A stretch of DNA of 64,000 nt from Ligula intestinalis (GCA_036362985.1 JAYGXS010000001.1:41378787-41442786), one strand, 5' to 3'. Shown: positions 1 through 13,980, numbered from the stretch's first letter. Numbers and translations are program-made. The notes: a model not told the origin generated them from the letters alone.

Positions 1-58
1 AAGTATTACATTTTTAAGCTTTTTAAAAAAGTTGACTGTTTTTGAACATTTCTCTAGG

Positions 59-94
59 CCTGACAACGACCTTGAGAACAGGCACCGAAAACTT
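59..94 (+). ncRNA. Hammerhead-like core, copy at the window start
   Basis: Reads CTGACAACGACCTTGAG, then AACAGGCAC, then CGAAAA, matching the minus-strand motif at 37038-37074 at most positions. The first box has decayed (CTGACAA), so it is probably inactive. If the 37 kb arrangement holds, the PLE body would lie upstream, outside the window. Confidence 0.3.
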
Positions 95-225
95 ATAGAG
101 CATTCGTTTTTTCTATTTTCTCCGAATAACATAATTACCTCAATTTTCCACTCGTTGCACGCCAAATTTCTATGTATATTAGGTAGAGAGTGTGTACTAA
201 CAAGGATAATGGGGACTTAATGGTC

Positions 226-345
226 ATTTCTGACTTATTAGCTGTCCTCAGCCAGCCATATCAAACTCCAGATGTTGCAACACCTTAAACTCGAACCCGC
301 AACCAGTTGGTTAAAATTACAACGCACTAGGCATTGTGCCACGTG
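226..345 (-). repeat. tRNA-derived SINE-like copy
   Basis: On the minus strand the box-B-like GGTTCGAGTTT follows TTGCG and precedes TGGCTGGCTGAGGACAGCTA and AATAAGTCAGAAATGACCA, the tail shared by the other copies of this family. Confidence 0.5.
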
Positions 346-439
346 TTCGTTGGCCTGTTGATTGCAATCGGGTGTACTAAATATAATAGGGTGGCGCTTA
401 TCAATCACGTTACAGGACCCACTAACCTGTGTCCCTGTG

Positions 440-1110
440 GGTGATGTAATTTGGTCTATGATATGAAGCATTGAGTGGCTCTTGACGGGATCCTGACAGA
501 TCCCCCGTCGATTTCGACGATGGGCACCGCGTGCTCCAACAGCCGCAGCAGACGCTGAAGCAAGCCGCAACAGACACTCAGGCGAGCTGGCCAAGCAACA
601 CGAAAGCGACAGCAAGCGGGAGCAACGCAGAGAACTAGTGCGAGAGAAAACAGGAGTTTAGGCAGACTCTCGCAGAAGCTACCTACTCGCTCGCCACTCC
701 CACCTCCGTATCCGGTGTAAAGACAAAGTCAATAAGACCGGGGATGAGGGAGGGTGTAGGTGGCTGGCGCGATAAACACTGAACACGCGAACACTTTGCA
801 CAGCCACCTCGCTAGGTATGCTCCCGCCTGCGCGGGAGCGCCGAGAAGGCCACATTAAGAGGGAGCCATTGCAGCCTGACTCTCAGTCGCCTTCTCCTCC
901 CATGCGTACACACAACACACGCTCACAGAAGGAGCAGCTACGTGGGGGCCCGAGTTTTCCCGTCAGTTGGAAAACCCTCCAAGCCACGGCTTTTAGGGCA
1001 CCGTGATAGATTCAAGCGCATTCAGATTTATTATAGTGAAGAGAGAAACGCGCCGAGGGTTGACCTCACTCTCTCCCCCACCGCATAGTGACCGCCTAGC
1101 TTTCTAAAAC
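440..1110 (+). repeat. ~0.67-kb interspersed repeat, copy 1
   Basis: Shares a long colinear series of blocks with 24955-25625: CGACGATG.CCACCG.G, AAGAC..AGTC.A.AAGACC, GTGAGGGAGGGTG-like, GGCGCG, CTAGGTA.GCTCCCGC, GGCCACATTAAGA, GGAGCCATTGC.GCCTGACTCTC, CCCTCCAAG.C.CGGCT and GACCTCACTC. Block spacing is preserved. No ORF is shared, so the family is unidentified. Confidence 0.6.
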
Positions 1111-1399
1111 CTGAGATGGGGCCTGAAACCCAGTGGGAGCGCAAGTGCAGTCACCAACAGAGAGTCTCAAACGAGAGAAAGTGCAAGCGCTTACCAGGCC
1201 GCAGGGACCGTGGTTGGCTGAGGACTGGCATTGCATATGCATACAGACAATTGGATCTCAGATGGGTGAGAGCGGCCCTGCATGAAGCCTGGGCCAACAC
1301 ACTCCTGAGAGGGGTAACCAATCAGCCATCGACTGGAAGGCACTACCCAGACGGGACCCTAATAAGGAGATAAATGTGGTAGTAGTTGATCAGATTTAT

Positions 1400-4300
1400 C
1401 AGATCTATTAGGTTTGCCACCGCATTAATTGTCAACCAAGATTCTGAATTATTGTCGGTAGGAAAGGTTTGCTTAGGTTGGGGTCTGTAATACTGACTAT
1501 TGGATAAGAAAACCTTACAAGATTTCAGTCACGCCGGAATGCTAGCTTTTGAATGAGTTCCTTTCCGGTCACTTGCATAAATCACAGTCCGTAAGAAGTG
1601 ACTACTTACGTACGATGAATTTGCCCCATTTATTTCCGATGACTTCATAAACTCAAACATGTTTTTGTGGAAAAAATGTGCAAAATAGTTTTTCTTGTAC
1701 TATTTTGGTAAATAATTAAGTTTTCAAGTTTTAACTCGAAAAATAGTATCTGTCAGTTTTAAAATGTTTTCCAATTCAAGAATAATTTTGAACTTACACT
1801 GCAGCTGCATATATGCTTAGGGTTTCGAATGCCATGCTGTCTACTATGCATATAAGGAACATCATGATTATATCGAGTTTATTTAAAAGCTATCATAAAG
1901 GGCTCATAAGAATTCTGCAGCGGCGATGAACCATGTTGCATACTGTATTAGAATAAACGTACGGGTGTGAGACTATGTTAATGGACATTTCGTGGTCTTA
2001 AAAATATTAAAATTAACAACTTTTTCAAACAAAAATAAACCCTTTCTTCGCGAAGAAAATCAGAAGAAGAAGACGCAATGTTTCACAAAGTATGTGTCAG
2101 AAGTAATATTTTTATATCGTTTTCATAAAACATCTATTTGAACCTATAATGGCACAGAATATCGATAGTAACCATTAATAATACTTAGGTATTCATATTT
2201 TGCCGAACACGTTTTACGCCTGTGGCTGAAAACAAGATTCTTGAAAAGCCAACATCCTGGTGTGGTTGCACTGCATGTTAATCAATACACCAATCCCACC
2301 TGAGTAATTTTTGCAAATTTAAAACAATCGGAAGATCCCGCGGTGTTAAATGTACTCCATGGGTGCCTGCGTTTCAACAAAAACTTGTGGGGGGCGAAAG
2401 CCAACTGCTCTTCTAATTATAGTAGATACACTACCTCGTGAAATCCAACGATTTTTACAAGCAACTCCCTCTTGCTCTAACGCAGCCCAAGCTGTGGCCC
2501 CAAAGTCTTACTGTAATAAAGTAATGATCGTTCTTCATAATAGGGCGTATTATGATTTATGATGGAAGATTAAGTTTCATAGAGACACCAACTTTTTTTA
2601 AAAAAGTGGTAAATTCCGAAAAAGTGAAAATCAGGCGTACTAAATAAACTTAAGTTTTACATGTAGAGGAAGCCCGTTCATGCAAAACCACCGAGTAAAT
2701 AAAGCAGCACAAGCAAAATTACGTTGGAAAATAATCCTGTTGTCAAGTTTTCGAATACATATGCTTCCATCTTACGTACAATATAATATATGGCTGTTAC
2801 CGAAGAGCCTAAATTTCGAGTTTTTATTCTAACACGTTTTTTTGCGAGAACTGCTAGTTGTTTCTTTCGTTTATGCATCGGTCGACCTGTGTTGGACTAA
2901 GGCAACCACGTTTTGCTTGATATGCCCCATCGGGAGATCATAGGGGTAATATATTTCCTAAGCTCATTTGCGGACATGCCAGTCAGTGAATAATAAATTT
3001 AAATAGAATTGTCGGGTACAATTGTAAACGTACCATTTTTTGTACACCAGGAGTAATTGCCTTCCACCATATTTTTTGTAGTCATTTTGATATTTCTATC
3101 ACGAAGAGGTTCAGATCCTCTTTGAAATTCTAATTAAGACTTTACAATTTTCCCCGGCTTCAGCCGATTGACCGTAAATAATAATTTTATTCTATTTATT
3201 TACCCAAACCTTCAAAATAAGATATATCTTAAAAGCTTTTACGCAAATAACCAGATTTTAAACATTTTTTCTTATGCAGCTGTTTTTGTGTGTTATAGTT
3301 TCATAACCACCCAATCATGTGAACCCATTGCCGAGAAAAATGAATGTCAACTACAAAAGCCACGAATGAATATGCTTAAGATTGTTTTAGAAAAATTCTA
3401 AAAAAAATTTACCTTTTCAAAAAAGCTTTACTTATATATTTTGGCGTCTGATGTCTGCGTGCTTTAATTTTTATGATGATAAAGTTAAGATCATGATGGG
3501 AAATGTTGGCCAGTGGGTTGAGTTCCCTAACAATTAGGGATATCTCTTCTGCTATAAATAAAAGAGATAATTTTTTTTTATCGAAAACGGAAGACTTTTC
3601 AGCATATTTGGTTACTTCTAGACTAAGTTCTACAATAACAAATGCAAAGCAGAATGGCAATAATATCAACGGCGATTTTTGAAAAAAACTGTTTCGCAAT
3701 GTCCCGTGACAACTCTGTCAAAAGTTTGTTATGTTAACAGTCTCCAACTTCATATCGATTGTACAATTAATTTGGTTGCCATATACTAATAAAACTCTCA
3801 AACGCATTCCTTGCCTGTAACCCCTAAAATGTAAAATATAAGTTTAATGTGGAGTATAGTAAAGAACAATCTAAAAAGTTTTTTACTCAATTTTATGCCA
3901 CAAACTTGGCAGATTTGCATAATTTAATTTTCGAAACTTATTTCGCTCTTCTTTTTTCAAAATTAATGCGCTATCTCCTAATTTCACTTACCTCAATTTC
4001 ATAGAAGCAAAACAACATTTTCCGTTTTGTGAACAGATATAATTAAAAAGTTTCTGCCTAGCATGAATGTTCTTTCATAGTGCAATATACACACACAAGA
4101 AATGATTTTCCGTTTTGTTTAATAGCGTAGGAAATTCCTCGGATATCAACAAACGCTGGATTTTGCCCATCTTTGCCTCTATTTTCTCTCAGTATTCTGA
4201 TCTGAACGGAATTAAATTCTAGTAAACAACATCTTGCGACCTAATTCAACCCAATGAACTAAATAAGTAACCTCAAGTGTGCGTCAAAGCCTCCAATCCT

Positions 4301-4990
4301 CAACCTTTCATCAGATATGTAATCGACTGTAATTTTGTTTAATCAAAAACACATTTCAGAATTTCGGTTAACAGTTCATGATATGGCCCACCTACTCTAT
4401 TTTCAGCGACATTCAGTCAGAATGGGCAGTCGACACACTTAATCGAAGGTCTGATTAACGGGAAGCCATTCTACACCCAGCTGCTTATTTCTGTGGCCTC
4501 GCTACCCTCACAGTCGCTCCTAGAGGGTGGGAGGCCAAAGTCTTGCAGTTATGACAAGGATTCTGAAAACGGTTGACCGTTCTACACGTCATACATAAAT
4601 ATGGGCATCATCTTCGTCCTTGTTCTATTTATCATTCTATGAGGTATGTAAAATAAAAAGGTATAAATTGTCTCCCTCTGTCTTAGGTAACTTAGTAAAC
4701 GCTAGTGTGCCTTTTTGCCTCCACGTCCAAGATTGAAATTAAACTCTCGCATGAGCATAATGCAAAGCCTTTGTGTTTCGGCTAGCAAGCAATGCATCTA
4801 TAGTTTTTTTTATTTTTGAAGGCATTTGTTATCCACTGAACACACAATGTGACGCGCGTAGTTTTCCTTTATGGAAAAAAAAGTGTTTTCCTTTGTACAT
4901 ATAACCTCTGATTTTCTTCGTAAGGTCATCTGAAAACTTACTGTTATAGCTTATTTATTAAATGTGCCCAACTATGGATTACCTGTGTGA
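1400..4990. other. Gene-free AT-rich stretch
   Basis: Only short random frames. Part of 1520-1620 (GAATGCTAGCTTTTGAATGA, then GTTCCTTTCC) resembles 8838-8870 (GGATGCCAACTTTTGAATGA, then GCTTCTTTCC), suggesting one more old repeat family. Nothing else recognised. Confidence 0.5.
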
Positions 4991-4994
4991 CCGC

Positions 4995-5115
4995 CTTAAC
5001 AGGACAGGTGAACAGGAACCGTCCACAATGCTTTGCCCCAAATTCCGGGGAAATTAAGTTTACGATTAAGGTGAGAGTTAGCGTCAGAGTTGGAGTTAGG
5101 GTTAGGGCCAGGATA
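4995..5115 (+). repeat. Telomere-like repeat element, same family as 60.1 kb
   Basis: GAACAGGAACCGTCCACAAT, then CCAAATTCCGGGGAAATTAAG, then GTTAGGGTTAGGG-type units in GGAGTTAGGGTTAGGGCCAG. It is inverted relative to the copy at 60100-60340. Confidence 0.55.
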
Positions 5116-5839
5116 CTACTAAGGGTAAAGATTTTGGTCTGTGTTAACTGTAGTGATTACGGCCAGGGTGTGACATTATTTAGCTACTTTGTACAGCAAA
5201 GTTCTCTGTATTTTATAAAAAGCTTTCGAGTTTGAAACAAGCAAAGAAGGTGCAGTTTCATTTTAAGAGTTTCGTGTTTTGCAAAAGATATTTTCTCTGC
5301 TATGAGCTTACAATACTATCAAAACTAGGTCAATTTTTTTCGTGAGTAAGGACCAATATCCTGTGGATAATCGCTACCTTTAAAGACAAGAAGTTAGCTC
5401 CTAGTACGACATTAGTTATGACCTAGAACATAAATTACGAGCTGATTGAAGCTGCTTGAATGCAGTGAAGGTTTAGTTCGAACGTAGCAATTTTCGTAGA
5501 AACCACTCGCCAGAGTTCTGTTTACTAGCCTTTTTATCGGTCAGGATTATCTCAGAGTTAGGTCAGTAATCTGTCTTGCTGGTGTTTTCCTTCAAAGTGA
5601 ATTAGAAGGTGAAGGCTAAAACAAATGTTACAGCTAAAAGAAAGTGACCTCAGTTGTGTGGAAAGTTCGACCACCTATTTTTAAAGTGCTAACTGCTGGG
5701 TGGTAAATATTTGTTGGATACATTCGCAGGGAGGACTGTTGATGGTATGCGTTTTTATTCACTCACACCAACTCGCAATACTACCTTCACTCAGTTTAAT
5801 TTATTTTTCCCTCAACAGAAAGAATGTATCCTAAGCTTT

Positions 5840-6560
5840 CAACTCACGGCCGCCTTTAGCGGTGTTTTGGCTGTCGCCATGAGCGCATTAACCTTCCCCT
5901 CGCCCCCTTCTCCACAAATGTTTCAAAGTGCCCATAGTCTGCCTCCTTGCTGACCCGTTAAGTGCACTGCGCTCCCCTCCCCCCTCCCCTTTCTCTGCGG
6001 CGGTAGAAAATGTTTTCCAACTTGTATTCCACAACAATCGGCTGAGAGGGAGCGCGCACGTGTTAGACTGGTTCTGCATTGGGCAGCGCTCACTGACACG
6101 ATGTTGTCCGTCCCGTCCCATCGCGTCGCGTCGCCCTCGCAAAGACAGACGTACACACACACGAGCAGCCAACCGTCCCCAAAGAAGTTCAACACATGTT
6201 TATACATACGCCGTCTGGTGTCGCACAGAAGACTGCGACGAGGTAGGGTGTGTGCGGGTGTGTGAGAGGGGCTGGCCGCTCAGACCATGGGGGTGTAGGC
6301 TGGAGCTATACAAAGCAGACTATTGTTGCCGCAGGCGGGGGAGGGAGGGAGGTAGGAGTGCTCTCGTGTACCGAATGTTGTAAAGAATGTGGAATAAAGG
6401 AAATCTGGTTTTCTGTACAGTACAAACCTGTTTTTCCCCCCGCTTGGACAATTTTTGTATCTGCGCGAGGGGTCTTTTGAGAGGTGGGGGTGGCAAAACC
6501 TGTCAGTACTGACTTTTATGACTTGGCTTCCCCCTCCACCCCGCCTCCTGCTTTTCTTCC
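5840..6560. other. GC-rich segment without recognisable gene
   Basis: Locally CG-containing, C- and G-rich sequence with several overlapping open frames on both strands (longest 151 codons, + strand 5928-6383). The predicted peptides are Arg/Cys/Pro-rich and match no family I know. It could be a promoter-like island or an untranslated exon. Confidence 0.3.
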
Positions 6561-6569
6561 AATTATCAT

Positions 6570-9500
6570 TCTACCGCACCCGCCCTAAGAAATACCAGAG
6601 TCACCGATAAAACCAAGCAAACTGTTTCAGTCTGAGGCATGTATTTCGAAGGTGACGCCCGTAAACGGGCCGTTTACCTGACGCTGACTTCTATAGCCTT
6701 GATTATAAGGCAGACCAGGAGCTTCTCGAAGGTACCAGTCCTCAAAAGTTTGCAACCAACGTGCCATTAGCGGGATAAATTTTCATATAAAGCGATCCTC
6801 TATTAAATCCCTGTACTTCCCTATCACCAACTCATGCGCCCTCCAGAGACCGTGTACTAGCTACTAAATTACGTTCTATCGAAAGGCGTCTTTGGTTTAC
6901 CTCGTTGGGCATTATTTATTTCATTCGACTAGATGACTTATAAAAGAGATCCATTCTCAACATCGGTAGGCCCAAATGCGCCGATCTTTTATCTCTACTC
7001 TCGCCGGTACAGCTTTTACCGAGTAATCGCAGGACTGTATATAAATATTCGTGTTGCCATGAAGCTCCAGTCTAGGGTCTTGGGATTGTGAGATGATCAG
7101 CTAGTTAAAATAAAAAAAAACTTGATCTACCGATACATGCCTCGCATAGCACAGTTCGCCGAAGTTCCGACCCGAATACTAGAGACCCGTGCCCTGTTAT
7201 CGGACATCATCACCTTTTGCTTCTATAGGTTCGTTCAAGCCAGTTTGGATAAAGCTTTTCAGTGTTCAACTTCCCTGTTTTATTACGTTGTTGCGATACA
7301 TCCAATTTTACAGGTATTTAAGGGTTTGTTTGAAAAAGAGGTGCAGTAGATGCGCTATCTCATGAAACGTTAACCACAATCCTAAAAATGTCTTTTACCT
7401 TCGAGATAGGTACATAATTTGGATTGTAGTAGCAATTATTGTACAGCACAATCCAAAAATATTTCACTCATGACAAGCTGCCGGTTTTTGAACAGGCTTC
7501 TGCCTAGCTGCCTTCAAAAACCACACTTTGTAAAAGAGTAGTATGCATTTGTAACATTTATTTTCAACGCCCATTTACATTCCACGATACCTTATAGAGA
7601 ACGTGCATAAGAAATATTATTCCTTGTACCCGGGTGGAAGTAAATAATTTCTTTTTCCAATTTTTACTCGAATAAAAACTGCTATGAGTTTAGAAACGTT
7701 TCTAATTATCAGATCTGTTAAGACCGTTAAACGTCTACTCATTAAGTATCCTATTTCTTCACTTATTAATGCTGCATGCAAACTATACAACATCGTCCAC
7801 ATCCATTGAAAAATGTTGTGAGTGCTATAGGGCATGCTTCTGATAGGGCAGAGGATTGTGGGATTTCCCCTAGACCTAATATATATAGCATGAAATTTGG
7901 AAAAATAATCAAGTGGCTTGATAAAACACAAGTATTTATCACTTTATCTTAAAATATTTATGATAAAACATGTCCATTTGGAACTATATGCACTTTACTT
8001 TAGCCTTTGTACAATTTTTCTCTATCGTTGTAGAAATTAATTCTTATTTGCCACATAAACTAAAGTCAAGACATTTTTAGTTGTGGATAATCCAGTAGCT
8101 AGCTGGCTTCTACGGATGCATGATCAAAAGCGTTCATGTCGCTGTCCATAAACTCCATCACTAACGTAATATTTTGGGTTATGCATATAAGTTTACTTAA
8201 GCACATTGAAGAATAATCCTCAAAATAAAAAAGGCGACAAGAAAAAATATTTATTGGAAAAAATAATTCCGACTAGTTGGTCAGAAACGAATAGTTATTG
8301 GTTGCCTGGACGAACACTACTCGGTGACTCCTAGTGCTTAACTTATCGCACATTTGCCTTTCAATTTATTAGCCTAAGGAAAATTAGACGGCCCTATCAG
8401 TTAAAACTTTTAGGGTAGAATCTGATGGCCATCGGGTGTTTTCCTTAAGGAAGTAGACCTAGTCAATAATCGGAAAGTCAATACTTTGATCCTTTTTTCA
8501 TCTCTGCTTGGCTCCATCTCATGAAAGGTTCCTGAAACAGTCTCAGAAAACTGCATTAATGTCACTGAAAAGGATTAAATTTGATTGATGGACAGCGCTT
8601 GAGAAAGGATTGTTTTACTTTAAAAGTTTGGACAGAGGCAATTATATCTGCTGACCTCGTATTATCCCCATGCTTGCACGCTACTCAACCAGCACAAATG
8701 GCACTCACTTGTTGTTGGTTGCATGATTACTACCGACATTCTGAGATGCGTTTTTGATTAGAAATCACGATGTAAGTGGACTTATAAAATAAATTATCTT
8801 TTAGTACAATGCCACAATAGTTCACTCGCATCAGGATGCCAACTTTTGAATGAGCTTCTTTCCCGCCGCCGGCATAAAAACAAACTTTGAAGAAAGAACT
8901 GCTTAAGTAGTAGTCATTCTTCTCCTTAATGTTATATTTCTTTTTAAATATAAATATATTTTATGGAAAAGGTGCATCAAAATATTCTGGTGTAGTAAAT
9001 TGGTAAGAAATGAGGTTTTCTTATATTTTTTTGCTTGATGCGAATGTATATTTCGGTTTCGAAAAACTTTTTTGTTTCCCGAATAATTCTGAACGCGGCC
9101 TTCTACCACGTGAGCAGTCAAGGTTTCCAAGCTACACAGTGTCTCTTTTCGGCTGGAATAAAATGATTCACTGCTATAAGGTACTAAAAATAAGTCATAT
9201 ATATCTTATAATATGTTGCAATGGCTGTTAATATATTGTTTAGTTTACAAACTTCGATGCAATGCTTTACGAATAGACATTTCAAGGTGTACAAAATATA
9301 ATGACAAGAAATTATTTTAAACCGAAAGATTTTCATTTACTCAAGGATACTGTTAGAAGGAGCCTAACAGATGGCTAGCATACAGGCAGCGAGCCACACT
9401 TACAGTGAGTTATCGATCGGCCTACTGGCAGTCGATCAAACAATAATTTCAAATTTAAGCTGCTCCCAATCGTACTGCTACCCATGCCAGGTCAGAGACC

Positions 9501-10320
9501 GATTGGCTCGATGGACATAGCTTTACACGCGTTTGTTACCCTAAATACGTTGTACTAGTTACGCTTAAAGACTTCTGATTTGCCCACTTCTTGTCGTGTT
9601 CTTCCTTGGGGGCTCACACAAGACGTAATTAGGCGGTGGCCTCTCGGCTTTGGCTACCGTTACAACAGATACAACGTAAGGTAAACGTAATTTGCTATCA
9701 AATGAGGAATTACTGTATACTTTCTACAACAATTTCATTGAATTTCCAGGATCATTGCAAAAAATTGAAAAATGCATACTTAGTAAGCCTTTACTTTTTC
9801 CAAATGTTTTTTTTTGCAACCGACTAGAAAGAAGCTCGTCCGAAAGCCAATATGCTGAACTTACTGAAATATCTCTTGATCGTGCTGAATAATAAATAAT
9901 ATTGCGATGCTGTTTAAGTTGTCTTTTCTTTTCGAAGACATGTTTCCGAATTTTGGCAAATATTCCACAAGACGGCGCACCTTTTGTATGCACACAATTT
10001 GAAGCCTCGCGTCCTGCTTCTACAGGAATTCTTCCTTCCCTCTAGTGTTTTTTACCCAACCAAAAAAAACTTTCAAGTGTTTAATCACGAGTCGGGCGGA
10101 CAGTCAAGAGGCTGGTTCAGCCACCTTCCTCTTTCCTCTTTGGGGAGCCGAAGTGATCGAACTCCAGAGAACGACCATCCTGTTTACAACGCTCTAATTC
10201 GGGAAATTATCACATCAACTGAGTATGGCGAAACTGTTGAAAAAATGAATAACATTTGGCAGAACTGACGCAGTAAACATTTTCTATTGCAGCATCAGTG
10301 TTGAACAAGCAAAACCCATG
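6570..10320. other. Gene-free stretch
   Basis: Frames of up to 104 codons without family resemblance. The segment 7770-7810 (CATCGTCCACATCCATTGAA) resembles 45450-45475 (CGGTCCACATCCATAAAAAA), probably a shared old repeat. Confidence 0.45.
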
Positions 10321-10324
10321 TAAG

Positions 10325-10445
10325 TGGGGACCTCGTAGCTCAGGTAGTAGGAGTGTTGGCTGTATGCGAGCCCCGCACGTACCGGTGTGGGTTTGAGCTC
10401 CACCGAGGCAACCAAGTTTTGCCCTATTGGGTCAAATTAATCGTG
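10325..10445 (+). repeat. tRNA-like SINE head, degenerate
   Basis: CCTCGTAGCTCAGGTAGTAGG resembles a tRNA D-arm/box A. GTGTGGGTTTGAGCTCCACC resembles box B and the T-arm, followed by GAGGCAACCAAGTTTTGCCC and TTGGGTCAAATTAA. The same layout occurs at 12240 and, on the minus strand, at 55560-55640. A cloverleaf with paired acceptor is not formed. Confidence 0.45.
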
Positions 10446-10449
10446 CAAA

Positions 10450-12100
10450 TCTACTAAAAAACACTTATAACATATGTAAGTGCATATTTAGCAGAGTTTT
10501 GATCTGCGTGCCTTAAATAGTGTTACCGTAGCGGAACTTTTCAAAGCTTGACGATTACCCTAATCAGAATGCCAGGTAGGTAATTTAATAGTTTCGGTTG
10601 AATACAAAAAATATTTGATTCTTAAAATGATGTAACGACGAAACATCTAAGAAACCAAGTGCTGTGAAAGTAATTTTTTTATTATTCCACAGTAGGCCTG
10701 CGTGATGATGCAAGTTGCGACAAAGCAGCGATAATAAACATATTCAACAAACAGCAGTCATTTAAAAAATAGTAAATTGTCCAAACGAGGCGGTCTCCAT
10801 ATAGATTTCCGCCTATGCGCAGTTCTTATTTTCTGCAATAAAACCATACTGGTTTAGTTGACTCCGGAGGTCGGCTTCGGAGGGCTTTCACCAGTCCATC
10901 GTTTTTGTGAATTAAAGGCAATTATTTACCCGTAAGTGGAAACTGCTCCTAAAATCAGGGAACTGAGAGTTCTTGTTGTTGTTGGGCTTACTTCATCACC
11001 CATAGCTCACACGGGCTCTGATCGGCCCCAGTCCATGGTCGCGTGGCCCCCTGGGGAGTACTCGTTCCGTTTCGGGGGGGGGGTAGCCATGGTCAAGAGA
11101 GCAGGCTGGCGGAAACGCAATAACCCACCATTCCTTATTTATCCTCTCTCCCCTGTCCTCAGCAAGCGGTAAGACTAAGCACATAAGCTGCATAATAACA
11201 CGCTTGCCAGTCCGGTATCTCCCCAGCAAGGGGAGATCGTCAGTGACCATGGTAACCCCGAGAAACGAGTTGGAAAGTGGGGTACGGATTAGGCGGTCTC
11301 GTGCACAGCGTGGCATCACTGTTATGAAGTCCACGGGTGTGCCTCGGCCTACTCAGGCAGCTTGATTGGTGATGCAGAAAGAGATTATTTCCACGCATAT
11401 TTATCTGGGGAAATAGTGTCATCGAAATCTGTGTTCAACCGGTTCTCAATGGACTTTAAACCCGAATTTATTTAGCAGAAAATCGTTACTATTAGGACCG
11501 GCTGAAGTCGTAACGGACTTTCTCTTGCAATGTAAAATCGCCCGCAGGGATTTATCCAGTCTCTCGGAGATGGTTGAATTTCAAAGACAAGGTAGATAAC
11601 TAGAAGAATGAACAAAGGCAGCAAAACGGTTAAGGCTCTGTATGGGCGAAAGATGGTCGTTCATGCAGTAGACGTTTAACGACAGACCGCATTCCTGAGG
11701 GATTGCGGATACCATCCGATTTTGGCCTCTCTAAACTCTTCAGGAAAGGTTGCCTGATGGGGCTACTTTTCTCTGGCTTTTCTGTCGCGAACTGCCCTGT
11801 GATTTGTAGTTTAGAGGCCGCATCATGAAATTTGATTAGGATTTATAATTTTGACTACTCCGTCTGGTGAAATCTTTGTCATTAGAAATATCTGGAATAG
11901 TTTCTAGAAGAGAGAACATCAGATATGGAGTTTTATACTGTCTTTAAGGATGGGTTAGAGCGTGAATCCGAAAATTCAAGCGAAAAAATTCTTTTCTTCG
12001 CACCTATTTTGCTGCTTGTTTTAAATTTTCACGGCCTCCTGGTGCCCAAGTAAGTCTTCGATGTCATGTGCAAGTTGGATAATTGTCGGTTATCTTCAGA
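10450..12100. other. Gene-free stretch
   Basis: Contains frames of up to 112 codons (minus, 10996-11334) with no recognisable motif, and a run of nine G near 11077. Confidence 0.4.
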
Positions 12101-12109
12101 AGATAAACA

Positions 12110-12360
12110 ATTCTAGATTCTTGATGATTGCTTAGGAAATCCTGCCTGCGCAGTCGGCTTGCTGTTCCATAATGGTGGATGCCATACGAGCAGTAAGTTG
12201 GTCGGGTAAAATGATCCAAGTGTGATTAAATTCACGGCTCACGAGGAGCCTCGTAGCTCAATTGCAGAGCTTTAGCTGCGCAAAAGTCTCCCTTGTTGTG
12301 TAGGTTCGACTCCCACCAAGACCGCGAAGTTTTTGCAATTTGGTGAACTGAAAAAGATAT
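12110..12360 (+). repeat. tRNA-like SINE with upstream conserved unit
   Basis: The upstream unit GATTGCTTAGGAAATCCTGC...TAATGGTGGATGCCATACGA, ending with TTCACGGCTCACGAGGAGCC, matches the minus strand of 55640-55790 and part of 24655-24795. It is joined to GCCTCGTAGCTCAATTGCAG and GTAGGTTCGACTCCCACCAA (box A- and B-like). Confidence 0.5.
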
Positions 12361-13059
12361 ATTGTCCGACACTTTCACAAGGGAATAATAGGCTCTTATA
12401 CTCCAAAAGTCATTGAAAAGTTTCATTGCTCACGCGGATGGCTCTTTATGGCAAGAGAAACAAAACAAGTGCCAGGCCATCAGTATGGGAGTAGTACCTG
12501 ACATGTTCTGAGATCTAAACACACCATATAATTATGCTAAAGTGCAGCTTTAAATACGACGCTGTTCGATATCAGCATGAGTTTTGGCAGTAGGCGTGGC
12601 TTCAAAACGTGAAAATAAAATGCACATTACACCTGGGCACAGGAGCACAGGCACGCGTCCCGATTCCCTAACCTTTTTTTCACAAATTTATTTTTCATAC
12701 GTTAAAACAAGTATGCAGCGTATATAAGATTTTTTAAATATATATATTTATGAACACTAAGTCTCATTTTCGAAAGGTTTCTTATTATTTACCATTCCCG
12801 TAGTGCATACGGATGGCCCCACGCCGCAGTTCAGAGGGAGGGGGTACAAATCTCCGTGTTTTAAAAAACCCCTCATACCCATTCCTATCTAATCAAATGA
12901 TGTCAAAAGTATTATCAAATTCCTCTAATTGGCTTCCCTGGTGTAAAAAGCAGAATTTGCCAGCTCCCATTTCCCAGGAGATGCTTTGACAAGATTGTTT
13001 AAGTCCGCCTCTGCTTCTAGCGATAACTGAACTTCCTCCATGGACAGAATTTGTCGTGT

Positions 13060-13334
13060 ATAGGAGTCTAGAATGAAACTCAGGATGGTTCAGTCTGGCA
13101 GTACGCCTCCCCGGGTTGTCAAGTTAACCTTCGAAACTCCACCACCACTACCAGCAACCCCACGACGGGCTCCTATAGTCTCTATAGCACACGCACCTTT
13201 CATATATGTTCGCCAGAAGCGAAACAGCAGTATCAGCAGCAGCAGTAGTAGGAGAACGAGACAACGCAGCTGGCTTTATCGGTAACCTCATCGTCCCACG
13301 TGCGGATGCGCAGGCTGCCTACGCTGGTCCACCG

Positions 13335-13371
<37 letters not shown>

Positions 13372-13980
13372 TCTCTCTCACCGCCCGCCCACCCACACAT
13401 GTCCTGCGCGCCATCTGCATTACGGTCCGCCACGATCCCAATTCGTCGCGCCCAGGCGCACACAGTACTCGCTAACGCGCGCATGCGCAAGCGCACACGC
13501 TGCGGGCCGAGCTCGGAACCTGACAGCGAACGCAGGCACGTGAGCACACGCACACACAGCCTCCACCCCACTCCCGAGGGCCGCTGCAGTCACCGCGCCT
13601 TGTTCCGACAGGCCCCATACTTCCGCCCCTTCATCATCAAGTTCACTGCAGGATGAACTTTGCGCGTGATGGTGATGCTGACGGTAGGCTGTGTGCGAGA
13701 GCTGGAGGGCTAAAGCGAGAAGATGAAGAAGAAGCCAGCAGAGGGCCAGAACAGCATCGATATGAGAGAGAAAGAGAGAGACGGGGTAGTTGCAGCATTC
13801 TTTGTAACTGCGCAGTTTGATCAAATCGACCTACCCGCAACCGAGGTGGGTGGGTGCGACATGGCCAAGGGGGGTGGGGCGGGAAGGGGAGCAAGGAGGG
13901 AGAGGGAGGAGCGATGGCAGCGCAGTCAATGTTCGGCTAGACGACTGTTGAGTCGAGGCGGCTGGCAGGATAGATAAAAT
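13060..13980. other. GC-rich segment around the C(35) tract
   Basis: CpG-rich (for example GCGCGCATGCGCAAGCGCAC near 13475) with open frames in five registers. None has family similarity, and all run through low complexity. A regulatory or promoter island is possible, not shown. Confidence 0.3.
13335..13369 (+). repeat. C(35) homopolymer followed by CT repeat
   Basis: An uninterrupted C tract, then TCTCTCTCTC. It generates artefactual proline or glycine ORFs on both strands. Confidence 0.95.

Noticed and set aside
5090..5110. TTAGGG units as a telomere or chromosome end
   Set aside because: Only two adjacent hexamers among irregular variants, with ends shared with other dispersed copies. 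Interstitial repeat element is the better reading.
12240..12320. Functional tRNA gene
   Set aside because: Box A- and B-like motifs are present but no paired acceptor stem or clean anticodon arm, and the unit recurs with conserved non-tRNA flanks, as expected of a SINE.
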